NCBI GenBank assembly: GCA_009787945.1
Contig: WQSI01000012.1
Coordinates: forward strand, 1-26,112
From: Defluviitaleaceae bacterium
Lineage (GTDB): Bacteria; Bacillota; Clostridia; Lachnospirales; WRAX01
DNA length: 26,112 nt
Direction: 5' to 3'
Shown here: piece by piece, positions 1 through 5,476 of the stretch
Position numbering within the stretch: the first letter of the stretch is position 1
Layout of the letters: every line of letters begins with the position of its first letter
The notes under the pieces: generated by a model
What the model was told of the DNA's origin: nothing
The model's input: the letters and a program-made list of their open reading frames with translations, nothing else
Databases searched by the model: none
Program-made: the position numbers and the translations under genes

Positions 1-582
1 AAAAGACGACGCAACACCGCCATTTGTGGCAGGCGAACCATTGCCCACAAAGCCCCCGCCACGGATGTTAAGGTCGCTGTTCCACAGCTCTACAAGCCCG
101 CCGCTAAAGCCTTGAAATTGACTGCCAAAAATGTTTAATTCGGCACGGTCAAGGGCGAAACCAAGCCCCATGCCGCCGTCAAACAAGCCCCCTAAAATGC
201 TCAGGTTGCTGTCTGGGGCAAGGTCAAAAGCAGGGTCGGCAGAGCTAGCAGACAGGGCAAAATCCCCATCAATTGTCACGTTTTGACCCTCTGCAAGGTA
301 AATTGTTTCGTCAAGGTAAATTTCGCCTTCTAATTGGATGGTTTCGGCGGCATTGTTAATTAGATATTGCAAATCTGCCGACAGCATGTCCGCTGTTTCT
401 GGGGAAATGTCCACATCAACCCGTTGCAGGCTTTCGCCCGTTACGGCTTCAACCTGCGCCGCCTCTGCCACCGTCATTAAGTTGTAGGAAGCAACACCAA
501 TGCCCACTAAATTTGCCGCAACAATTATAAGCAAGCCCGCAAGCCGCCTTTGGTATCGTTTTTTTGAGATTGCAACAGCCAT
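1..582 (-). CDS. Partial secreted/anchored protein with beta-helix-like repeats (N-terminal part)
   Basis: The reading frame is open from an ATG at 582 to the left edge of the window, giving 194 codons without a stop, so only the N-terminal part is visible. A short basic N-terminus (ISKKRYQRR) is followed by a hydrophobic stretch (about residues 14-32, LAGLLIIVAANLVGIGVAS), a signal peptide or N-terminal anchor. After about residue 75 the sequence becomes Gly/Asn/Asp rich with short strand-turn repeats (NVTIDGDF, NLSILGGLFDGG, ELNIFGSQF, DLNIRGGGF), as in right-handed parallel beta-helix surface proteins. A GGGGG ribosome site precedes the ATG. It starts 14 nt after the CvpA gene, so the two are probably cotranscribed. 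The ligand or enzymatic role cannot be told without the C-terminus. I infer an exported protein; the beta-helix call is by repeat appearance only. Confidence 0.7.
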   Translation of the reverse strand, partial: MAVAISKKRYQRRLAGLLIIVAANLVGIGVASYNLMTVAEAAQVEAVTGESLQRVDVDISPETADMLSADLQYLINNAAETIQLEGEIYLDETIYLAEGQNVTIDGDFALSASSADPAFDLAPDSNLSILGGLFDGGMGLGFALDRAELNIFGSQFQGFSGGLVELWNSDLNIRGGGFVGNGSPATNGGVASSF

Positions 583-596
583 AAAATAGCCCCCTT

Positions 597-1289
597 TTAT
601 GGGAAAATTCTCAAAACAAAGTCGAGAACAAAGTTATTTTCGTGGATAAACCTTGCTATTGGGGAGGCTTCTAGCAATGCCACCATGTCCGTGGCAGAAT
701 TTGCTGATAGATATACCACCACAACCGCAAGCACCACCCATGTAATTAAAAGCCCCCAAACCGCCCCTAACACGCCGCCAAGCAAGCGGTTTAACTGCTT
801 TATAACAGGAAGTTTGGCAACCAAATTTAAAGCCCGCGCTAAAAACATAAGTGCCACAAAAACCAATATAAACACGATTATTAGGGATATAATATTTATA
901 ACAATTCCTGCCAAAAAATTTGAAATATATTCGCTTATATTTAGTGCGCCAAGGGCATCGTGAACCACAGGGGTGCTGTTTTCGTATAGGGTGTTAATAA
1001 GCACCTGGGGCAGGGGCAGCCCTTGTATCAGCTCCCCATAAGCTTCTCCCGCCCGTTGTTCTATTAAATAATCAAGCCCCAAAAGACGGCCGATAGAGTC
1101 CGACAAAGCCACAAAAAGCCCATCAATGCCACGCAAAAACCGCCCTACATGAGGGTATAGTAAGTTTGTAAGAAAAATTGCCAAAATGAAGTTTGCAAAA
1201 CCGAGGACGGTGCGGATAAACCCCCGCCAAGCCCCCAAAAGTATAAACGCGCCCATTAAGGCAATTACTAAAAAATCAAGCCATGTCAA
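597..1289 (-). CDS. CvpA family membrane protein
   Basis: This is a 230-residue integral membrane protein. From a TTG start the sequence begins MTWLDFLVIALMGAFILLG, followed by a WRGFIRTVLG segment. That hydrophobic start with an adjacent WRG/Rx motif is typical of the CvpA (colicin V production) family. Four hydrophobic helices are visible near residues 4-24, 28-46, about 120-150 and about 175-195. TTG at 1289 is chosen because GAGGAGG sits 7 nt upstream; an upstream in-frame ATG at 1340 lies inside the promoter -35 region and has no ribosome site. The family is linked to colicin V export in E. coli, and its function in Firmicutes is unclear. The downstream neighbour is the exported beta-helix-like protein 14 nt away. 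Confidence 0.8.
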   Translation of the reverse strand: MTWLDFLVIALMGAFILLGAWRGFIRTVLGFANFILAIFLTNLLYPHVGRFLRGIDGLFVALSDSIGRLLGLDYLIEQRAGEAYGELIQGLPLPQVLINTLYENSTPVVHDALGALNISEYISNFLAGIVINIISLIIVFILVFVALMFLARALNLVAKLPVIKQLNRLLGGVLGAVWGLLITWVVLAVVVVYLSANSATDMVALLEASPIARFIHENNFVLDFVLRIFP

Positions 1290-1311
1290 TGTAAAAACCT
1301 CCTCTAAAATC

Positions 1312-1340
1312 ATTATAACAAAACTAAACCTAAAATTCAA
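1312..1340 (-). promoter_or_regulatory. Sigma-A-type promoter for the CvpA operon
   Basis: Read on the minus strand, TTGAAT (1340-1335), a 17-bp spacer and TATAAT (1317-1312) lie just upstream of the TTG start at 1289. The -35 end is 11 bp from the divergent promoter at 1352-1380, so the two could be controlled together. Confidence 0.7.
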
Positions 1341-1351
1341 CCACAGGTTTA

Positions 1352-1380
1352 TTGATTTTATGCTTGGACAATGATATTAT
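1352..1380 (+). promoter_or_regulatory. Sigma-A-type promoter for the XRE regulator
   Basis: TTGATT (1352-1357), 17 bp, TATTAT (1375-1380). It is placed about 50 bp before the ATG at 1433 and back to back with the CvpA-operon promoter. Confidence 0.6.
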
Positions 1381-1432
1381 GTTATTACAAACAAAAAACA
1401 CAAACAAAAACGTTGCAATAAGGGGGTCGGAG

Positions 1433-2080
1433 ATGGACATACAAAAAGTTGGCGATTTTATAAAAAGTAAACGTAAGGAGTTGAAGCTGACCCAAACCCA
1501 CATTGCCGACGAGCTTGGGGTAACAGCCCAGGCGGTAAGCAAATGGGAGCGGGGGGAGAACATGCCAGATGTTGGCTTCATCCCCGACATTGCCAAAATG
1601 CTGAAAGTTAGCATTGAGGAGATTTTGCAAGGTGGCGGAAGTGCTGATGAGACAGAGGACATCCAGCCAGACCTTAACAGCTTTGCAGGGCTTAACCCAC
1701 AGCAAAAGTCGGAGCTTATTGCAAAAATTTTAACCCTGGAAGATTATGCCATAAGCCTGGATGAAATTCTGCCATACAGCGGCATGGACCACAAAAACGC
1801 CATATTAGCCCATATTATTAACAGGAGAGATTTTGAGCTGTTGGAGCAAATTACAACCTATCTTGACAACAATATGAAATTTACAGCACTTGGCGCACTG
1901 CTTGATGACGGCAGATATGATATTATTGAGGACATAATGCCCATATTCAACCGCAAGCACCGTGATGTTATCGTGGATTTCATCATCACAAACCCTACAG
2001 AAGAAATTGTGGAAATACTTGAAAATTTTATCCCATTTTTTGACAAAAACCAAATTGAAAGATTAAAAGGAGGAAATTAA
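1433..2080 (+). CDS. XRE-family transcriptional regulator with C-terminal helical domain
   Basis: This is a 215-residue protein. Residues 1-62 form a Cro/CI-type helix-turn-helix: KSKRKELKLTQTHIADELGV then TAQAVSKWERGENMPD, with the usual QAVSKWE recognition helix. A linker of about 25 acidic residues leads to a C-terminal region with short helical repeats (ILAHIINRRDFELLEQI, ALLDDGRYDIIEDIM), resembling helical-hairpin repeats; I do not recognise a named domain there. The start at 1433 fits a GGGGGTCGGAG ribosome site; the longer open frame back to 1352 runs through the promoter. It probably binds DNA as a dimer, perhaps at the shared divergent promoter region. A 30-residue ORF follows after 2 nt. 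Confidence 0.85.
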   Translation: MDIQKVGDFIKSKRKELKLTQTHIADELGVTAQAVSKWERGENMPDVGFIPDIAKMLKVSIEEILQGGGSADETEDIQPDLNSFAGLNPQQKSELIAKILTLEDYAISLDEILPYSGMDHKNAILAHIINRRDFELLEQITTYLDNNMKFTALGALLDDGRYDIIEDIMPIFNRKHRDVIVDFIITNPTEEIVEILENFIPFFDKNQIERLKGGN

Positions 2081-2082
2081 TT

Positions 2083-2175
2083 ATGAAAAAGAGAATGAGA
2101 AATGTTCAAATAAGAGTGCACAGCCCTATGGATATTACCCAGTATTTTATGATGGATTATAATAGCCAGTATTAA
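2083..2175 (+). CDS. 30-residue hypothetical peptide
   Basis: The small ORF begins MKKRMRNVQIRVHS and ends MMDYNSQY. It begins 2 nt after the stop of the XRE gene and has an excellent ribosome site (AAGGAGG, with 9 nt between GGAGG and the ATG) located in the last codons of that gene, so translation is probably coupled. The N-terminal half is strongly basic and the C-terminal half carries acidic and aromatic residues; there is no membrane helix. I do not recognise it. The strong ribosome site is the only evidence of coding. Confidence 0.45.
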   Translation: MKKRMRNVQIRVHSPMDITQYFMMDYNSQY

Positions 2176-2194
2176 TAACCAATATCATCATCAT

Positions 2195-2263
2195 ACACCA
2201 CCCAGCTACGTCATACCACACCACCCAGCTACGTCATCTTACGCCACCCAACTACGTCATCCC
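2195..2263 (+). repeat. Three tandem 23-bp units
   Basis: Units start at 2195, 2218 and 2241, each close to ACACCACCCAGCTACGTCAT plus three variable bases. Units 1 and 2 match in their first 20 bases; unit 3 has a few changes and runs directly into the palindrome at 2254. The array lies in the 335-bp gap between the 30-residue ORF and the DUF4097 gene. No ORF with a ribosome site crosses it. Confidence 0.85.
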
Positions 2264-2366
2264 GCGCTTGACGCGGGAACCCATCAGCCCTAACAGAGCT
2301 TTGCACCTACAGTATGGGGCTAGGAACAACTGACGAGACCCCGCATCAAGTGCGGGGTGACGGGTT
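2250..2366. repeat. Inverted pair of GTCAT-type palindromic repeats
   Basis: The left arm (about 2250-2287) contains CGTCATCCCGCGCTTGACGC followed by GGGAACCCATCAG. The right arm (about 2329-2366) is an inverted, diverged copy (CTGACGAGACCCCGCATCAA, then GTGCGGGGTGACGGGTTGG). Each arm also contains its own small palindrome (CCCGCGC...GCGGG). Together they can form a hairpin with a loop of about 40 nt. Related copies occur near 14450, 14610, 23233 and 23418. Confidence 0.75.
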
Positions 2367-2368
2367 GG

Positions 2369-2473
2369 GGCGGCAGAATGACAAGTTGAGATAGCAGAAT
2401 GATGAGTTGAGATAGCAGAATGATGAGTTGAGATAGCAGAATGATGAGTTGGAATAGCAGAATGACGAATTAA
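2369..2473 (+). repeat. Five tandem 21-bp units
   Basis: Units start at 2369, 2390, 2411, 2432 and 2453. The two central ones are identical (GATAGCAGAATGATGAGTTG plus A); the outer ones are diverged, which suggests expansion from the middle. The array ends 37 bp before the ATG of the DUF4097 gene, so it lies in its promoter or leader region. No sigma-A promoter is obvious between the array and the gene. Confidence 0.9.
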
Positions 2474-2510
2474 GGTGACGAAATAAAGCGATTAATAAGG
2501 AGGAGAAATT

Positions 2511-3695
2511 ATGAACGAAAATAGAATGAAAATCCTTGAAATGTTACAAGAAGGGAAAATTACTGTAGATGAGGCAATGGCGATGTTGGCTCAGATACCA
2601 GAGGATGAGCCTCAACACAGATACGAAGAACCAAGGTACAGCCGCGACAGGCATGACCGCGAACCAGAGGTTTTTGATTTTGGAAACGTGGGTGCAACCA
2701 TCAAAGGGGCATTTTCTGACGTAATATCTGCCCTTGATGACATAGATATTGATGTTCGCGTTGACCTTGGAGGGGGCAAAAAACACCATAAGAATTTTGT
2801 ATCTGCCCCTATCACCACCGACACAATCCCCAGCCTGCGCCTTCTTGGCAAAAACGCACCTGTAATGATTCGCGGGCATGACGGCAACGAGATACACATT
2901 AACGCTAAATATGTTGCCAAATCCCGCGGGGCAACCCTTCATGTCCAAGAAAATGGCGGCAATTATGAGCTTTTATATGATTATAACGCTGTTCGTTATG
3001 TCCTTGTTGAATGTTATGTACCACGTCATGTTTTGGTGGAATATCTTCATGGGGAAACCAAAAATTCAGCTGTTGAGCTGTATGATACAAGGGCTGGGCA
3101 AGTGGAGCTTTTGACGAAAAATTCTAAAATATATATTGAAGATGTTAACGCATCCCACATTGTTGCCCGCACAAGAAACGGCAATCTTTATGCTAATGGG
3201 GTCACAGCAATCAATTTAGATTTAGAAACAAGCAACAGCAAAATTGATATTGAGGATGTGACCGCGAGGGTTGCCCGCCTTACAACCAGCAACGCTAAAA
3301 TAAACACAGAAAATGTGAATATTCAGCAGTTGTATATGAAAACCAGCAACGCTGCCATTAAGCTAGAAGATGCCTTTGACTTTGAAGCCGAAACCTATCA
3401 AGAGCCAGAATTTGGAAGCCAAATCCGCCCAGAAGATAGGGTTGCCGCGGCTGTTGAGCGGGTTATCGAGGCAACCACATCAAATGCAACAGTTCAAATG
3501 TATGTGCCAAGGGATGTTGCCGTTAAGTTGCAGGCAAGCACAACAAATGGGCGCATTGACAGCACGCTAACCAACCTTATCACCCACGAAATCAGCAAAA
3601 ACTACCTTCATGCTACCAGCCAAAATTATGACACTGCCGCCAAAAAGGCGCGGATTGACATTAAGACCAGCAACGGCACTGTGAAAATTAAATAA
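2511..3695 (+). CDS. YvlB/LiaX-like protein with DUF4097 domain
   Basis: A 394-residue cytoplasmic-looking protein. Residues 1-30 (NRMKILEMLQEGKITVDEAM) match the short helical hairpin at the N-terminus of YvlB/LiaX proteins (SHOCT-like). After a charged linker, residues from about 125 to the end are a DUF4097 beta-repeat domain with recurring T(S/T)N-x-K/T-I turns (ETSNSKIDIEDV, TTSNAKINTENV, KTSNAAIKLEDA, TTSNATVQMYV, KTSNGTVKI), consistent with a parallel beta-helix. LiaX in Enterococcus senses membrane-active antimicrobials for the LiaFSR system, and YvlB is part of a cell-envelope stress regulon in Bacillus; a similar role here is inference. AGGAGG precedes the ATG. No signal peptide or membrane helix is seen. 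The neighbouring regulators are XRE type, not LiaRS. Confidence 0.8.
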   Translation: MNENRMKILEMLQEGKITVDEAMAMLAQIPEDEPQHRYEEPRYSRDRHDREPEVFDFGNVGATIKGAFSDVISALDDIDIDVRVDLGGGKKHHKNFVSAPITTDTIPSLRLLGKNAPVMIRGHDGNEIHINAKYVAKSRGATLHVQENGGNYELLYDYNAVRYVLVECYVPRHVLVEYLHGETKNSAVELYDTRAGQVELLTKNSKIYIEDVNASHIVARTRNGNLYANGVTAINLDLETSNSKIDIEDVTARVARLTTSNAKINTENVNIQQLYMKTSNAAIKLEDAFDFEAETYQEPEFGSQIRPEDRVAAAVERVIEATTSNATVQMYVPRDVAVKLQASTTNGRIDSTLTNLITHEISKNYLHATSQNYDTAAKKARIDIKTSNGTVKIK

Positions 3696-3700
3696 AACAC

Positions 3701-3731
3701 AAAAATAACCCCATCCAGCGGGGTTATTTTT
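3701..3731 (+). terminator. Symmetrical intrinsic terminator
   Basis: AAAAATAACCCC, a 7-nt loop, then GGGGTTATTTTT. It has a run of T on one strand and of A on the other, so it could work in both directions. It follows the DUF4097 stop by 5 nt. Confidence 0.9.
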
Positions 3732-3732
3732 A

Positions 3733-3893
3733 TACCCATTTCCTACCAAAACAGCAACAATAAACTTGTCTTTTTGCCCGATTGACTGCGTCACAAGAAC
3801 CCGCACGTACCTATGGGTATGCACGGAACCTTGTTCCTTGCAATCGAACAAAAATCCTGCGTTTCTTGTCACTGTTTTGGTAGGAAATGGGTA
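3733..3893. mobile_element. 161-bp MITE-like palindromic element
   Basis: The ends are perfect inverted repeats of 24 bp including the flanking TA (3731-3754 and 3872-3895; outer motif TATACCCATTTCC, inner motif CCTACCAAAACAG). The interior is also an imperfect palindrome: TTTTTG-3nt-GATTG occurs in both half-arms, and the centre is CACGTACCTATGGGTATGCA. The element is bounded on both sides by TA, which could be a TA target duplication as made by IS630/Tc1-mariner enzymes. It carries no transposase. Its right end is 1 nt from the stop codon of the XRE gene at 3897. An alternative view is a long bidirectional transcription barrier between convergent genes. Confidence 0.7.
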
Positions 3894-3896
3894 TAT

Positions 3897-4373
3897 TTAG
3901 CGGTTTTTGCCAGTGTTCATATTGACAGTTACCAAACCTGGAATCAGAAACACCAACCAACCAGGGTGCCAAGCACCCCAAATGAAGCCCACCAATAAAA
4001 AGATAACCGTCGCAACAGACCAAACGTTGATGGTAATGTTTCGCCCGCTTCGGGTGGAAATTATCACCTTGGCTTCTTCGTCCTCTTCATCTTCATCGCT
4101 GGTTATGGTTATTTGGGGCTTTCGCCCTTCGTCATGGTGAATAGGCTCAGGCCTTACAGGTTCGCCGCTGATTGGGGGCGCGCCTTTTAGCATATAATCC
4201 GTAGACGCGCCAAAAATCTCACTTAACCTAACCAGGGTTGACAGGTCTGGGGTGCTTTCCCCCGTTTCCCATTTTGAAACAGACTGGCGGGACACGCCAA
4301 CCATCTCCGCCAACTGCTCCTGTGACATGCCCTTCTGCTTGCGCAATATTTGCAACTTTTCGTTAAAATTCAC
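3897..4373 (-). CDS. XRE-family regulator with two C-terminal membrane helices
   Basis: A 158-residue protein. Residues 1-65 are a Cro/CI-type helix-turn-helix (KLQILRKQKGMSQEQLAEMV, SRQSVSKWETGESTPD, LSEIFGASTDYML). An acidic linker follows (DEDEEDEEAK), then two hydrophobic helices separated by a short turn (SVATVIFLLVGFIWGA and PGWLVFLIPGLVTV), ending in a basic tail. This is the layout of membrane-tethered XRE regulators common in Clostridia. The GTG at 4373 is chosen because GAGGAG (4387-4382) lies 8 nt upstream and the helix-turn-helix begins there; an open frame to an ATG at 4415 lies within the promoter. The gene is divergent from the toxin module, with about 100 bp between the promoters' -10 boxes, so it is a candidate regulator of it (inference). 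Confidence 0.85.
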   Translation of the reverse strand: MNFNEKLQILRKQKGMSQEQLAEMVGVSRQSVSKWETGESTPDLSTLVRLSEIFGASTDYMLKGAPPISGEPVRPEPIHHDEGRKPQITITSDEDEEDEEAKVIISTRSGRNITINVWSVATVIFLLVGFIWGAWHPGWLVFLIPGLVTVNMNTGKNR

Positions 4374-4395
4374 AACATCAACTCCTCTAAATTCT

Positions 4396-4423
4396 ATTAT
4401 ACGTAGCTTATTCAAAAAGTCAA
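4396..4423 (-). promoter_or_regulatory. Sigma-A-type promoter for the membrane XRE regulator
   Basis: Minus strand: TTGACT (4423-4418), 16-bp spacer, TATAAT (4401-4396). The -10 box is 23 bp upstream of the GTG start. Confidence 0.75.
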
Positions 4424-4475
4424 GAGTTTATCTGTGGAATTTGCGCAACTGGCGGTTGCAATGGCACAAATTTGC

Positions 4476-4504
4476 TTGCACAATATAACAATTTATGATA
4501 TGAT
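4476..4504 (+). promoter_or_regulatory. Promoter of the toxin-like peptide mRNA
   Basis: TTGCAC (4476-4481), 17-bp spacer, TATGAT (4499-4504). The predicted transcription start is A at 4511 or 4512, which coincides with the first base of the long-range pairing arm at 4512. Confidence 0.75.
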
Positions 4505-4557
4505 TATTCTAACACAATATGGGCGGTTGGCTTCACGCCCCGAAAGGGGGTGATAGC

Positions 4558-4662
4558 ATGATTGAAATTTCTATGACGCATTTTGAGTTCGTTATGTCGA
4601 TAATGACAGGCGCGCTTGTTTACATAGCATATAGAAACCTAGGTCAAAACAAGAAAAAATAA
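4558..4662 (+). CDS. 34-residue membrane peptide, probable type I toxin
   Basis: The ORF encodes MIEISMTHFEFVMSIMTGAL followed by VYIAYRNLGQNKKK. One hydrophobic helix (about residues 9-26) is followed by a basic tail ending in KKK, the shape of the short holin-like/TxpA-type toxins of Firmicutes that insert in the cytoplasmic membrane. The ribosome site AAAGGGGGTGAT is almost perfect but sits in a small CCCC-GAAA-GGGG hairpin. The gene has its own promoter (4476-4504) and terminator (4738-4770), and an antisense RNA gene faces it from the right and overlaps its last codons. I identify it by architecture; membership of a named toxin family would need a profile search. It is too short for routine gene calling. 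Confidence 0.7.
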   Translation: MIEISMTHFEFVMSIMTGALVYIAYRNLGQNKKK

Positions 4663-4688
4663 CCGCCCTCCAGCAAAGGTCTGCGGTT
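4654..4688 (-). terminator. Terminator of the antisense RNA
   Basis: Minus strand: AACCGC (4688-4683) pairs with GCGGTT (4666-4661), with extra G-C pairs possible inside the loop. It is followed by ATTTTTT (4660-4654). It lies over the stop codon of the toxin ORF. Confidence 0.65.
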
Positions 4689-4737
4689 ATTTGAAATCAA
4701 TTTCAAAAAAACTGTGAAGCCAACGCTTATATTGTGT

Positions 4738-4770
4738 AACTAGCCCCTTTCTCAAGGGGGCTAGTTTTTT
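4738..4770 (+). terminator. Terminator of the toxin mRNA
   Basis: AACTAGCCCCTT pairs with AAGGGGGCTAGTT (one bulged G), followed by TTTT. It directly follows the 3' pairing arm. Confidence 0.85.
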
Positions 4771-4782
4771 GTTGATATAAAA

Positions 4783-4811
4783 ATTATACACCAAATACAT
4801 AGCTTTGTCAA
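4783..4811 (-). promoter_or_regulatory. Perfect consensus promoter of the antisense RNA
   Basis: Minus strand: TTGACA (4811-4806), 17-bp spacer, TATAAT (4788-4783). The predicted start is A at 4778 or 4776. It matches consensus better than the toxin promoter (TTGCAC/TATGAT), as expected if antitoxin RNA must be in excess. Confidence 0.85.
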
Positions 4812-4880
4812 GGCTTATTTCGTGCCCTACACAACCCCGCACCTGTGCCATCACTCGTTTGGCTTCGGCATCACTATTCT

Positions 4881-4906
4881 GTAGGGGCGCATAATATGCG
4901 CCCCTA
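4881..4906. repeat. TAGGGGCG palindrome (core CATAATATG)
   Basis: GTAGGGGCGCATAATATG followed by CGCCCCTA is a near-perfect palindrome. It belongs to the dispersed family also seen near 14490, 14560, 16740, 16830, 20025, 23203, 23284, 23350 and 23480. Its last three bases on the plus strand form, on the minus strand, the TAG stop codon of the P-loop protein gene. Confidence 0.9.
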
Positions 4907-5449
4907 TGGGGTGTTGGGTAAAATTATATTATGTAGCTCCTTTATGATATTCACCGTATTTATGCGATAATCTATTGCACCGTCTACGTGAACTATGGGG
5001 CAAGACAATGTTTTCGCCCATTGCTCTATTTTTGAAATGGGGCGTGTGGCAACGAAGGAAAAGAATTTTTGCGTTTGCTCATACATATCGCCGCCTTTAC
5101 AGACGCGTTGTCCGTGTTTGTCGTGGGTGCGTTTCTTTATGCGTTCCATTCGCAAATCGTACGGGGTAGTCATAAACACGGCAAGCCTATAATACTGCGG
5201 GATTGTATCTCCCCAATCTCCTGTACATGCAGAAAAAACAAATTTGCTGTGTTTTTCCATATCGGCAAGCATTAGGTTGATGCACTCACCCTTGGGGCGC
5301 GGTTTGCTGTATGGGATTTCTGCTTTTTCAAAGGCATAATCCTCTATGTCTATATGTTTGAAAGCGAGAACCCTTGCCAATTCCCGTGCTAACGTGCTTT
5401 TTCCGCTGCCATTTGCCCCAAACACAATTATCCCAAAAGGTTCACCCAC
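4904..5449 (-). CDS. P-loop nucleotide kinase-like protein
   Basis: A 181-residue protein with a Walker A motif at residues 11-19 (GANGSGKST) directly after the first strand (FGIIVF). A DIEDYAF segment sits where small-molecule kinases bind substrate, and basic residues follow in the ERIKKRTHDKHG region, resembling a lid. The whole resembles AAA_18/shikimate-kinase-like proteins; the substrate is unknown. The GTG at 5449 is preceded by GGCGGTG, a moderate ribosome site. The stop codon falls inside a dispersed palindrome, so the native C-terminus (LHNIILPNTP) may have been altered by insertion of the repeat. It is the last gene of the minus-strand directon, 27 nt after the small membrane protein gene. 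Confidence 0.75.
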   Translation of the reverse strand: MGEPFGIIVFGANGSGKSTLARELARVLAFKHIDIEDYAFEKAEIPYSKPRPKGECINLMLADMEKHSKFVFSACTGDWGDTIPQYYRLAVFMTTPYDLRMERIKKRTHDKHGQRVCKGGDMYEQTQKFFSFVATRPISKIEQWAKTLSCPIVHVDGAIDYRINTVNIIKELHNIILPNTP

Positions 5450-5476
5450 AATTTTTCACCGCCCAATGTTTTAAAT

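Larger units (their letters stand above)
4512..4737 (+). other. Toxin mRNA with complementary 5' and 3' ends and an occluded ribosome site
   Basis: The 5' arm (4512-4536, ACACAATATGGGCGG then TTGGCTTCAC) and the 3' arm (4714-4737, GTGAAGCCAACG then CTTATATTGTGT) pair over about 24 bp, with two G-U pairs and one bulged G. The 3' arm directly abuts the terminator at 4738. Two competing local hairpins exist at the 5' end: GGGCG (4521-4525) with CGCCC (4536-4540), and CCCC-GAAA-GGGG (4538-4549), whose GNRA-type loop closes over the ribosome site. Closure of an mRNA by its ends plus a hidden ribosome site is the known logic of hok- and AapA-type type I toxin mRNAs. Folding here was done by eye. 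Confidence 0.75.
4654..4776 (-). ncRNA. Predicted antisense RNA (type I antitoxin)
   Basis: A perfect consensus promoter (4811-4783) points leftward and an intrinsic terminator ends at 4654, defining an RNA of about 120 nt with no ORF. It is fully complementary to the 3' part of the toxin mRNA: the toxin terminator hairpin, the 3' closing arm, the 3' UTR and the last three codons. Its segment at 4737-4714 is therefore nearly identical in sequence to the 5' arm of the toxin mRNA, so it could displace that arm. Convergent 3'-overlapping antisense RNAs are known for txpA/RatA in Bacillus subtilis. Passage through the toxin terminator hairpin is expected, because on this strand the hairpin is followed by ACACAATA and not by a T-run. 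Confidence 0.7.

Noticed and set aside
2195..2473. Possible CRISPR array from the direct repeats
   Set aside because: The units are contiguous tandem repeats of 21-23 bp without unique spacers, and no cas genes are present.
3813..3998. Plus-strand ORF through the 161-bp palindrome
   Set aside because: Its sequence is half palindrome and half antisense to the XRE gene; no ribosome site.
4738..4770. Terminator for the antisense RNA at this hairpin
   Set aside because: On the minus strand the hairpin is followed by ACACAATA, without a T-run, so read-through to 4654 is expected.
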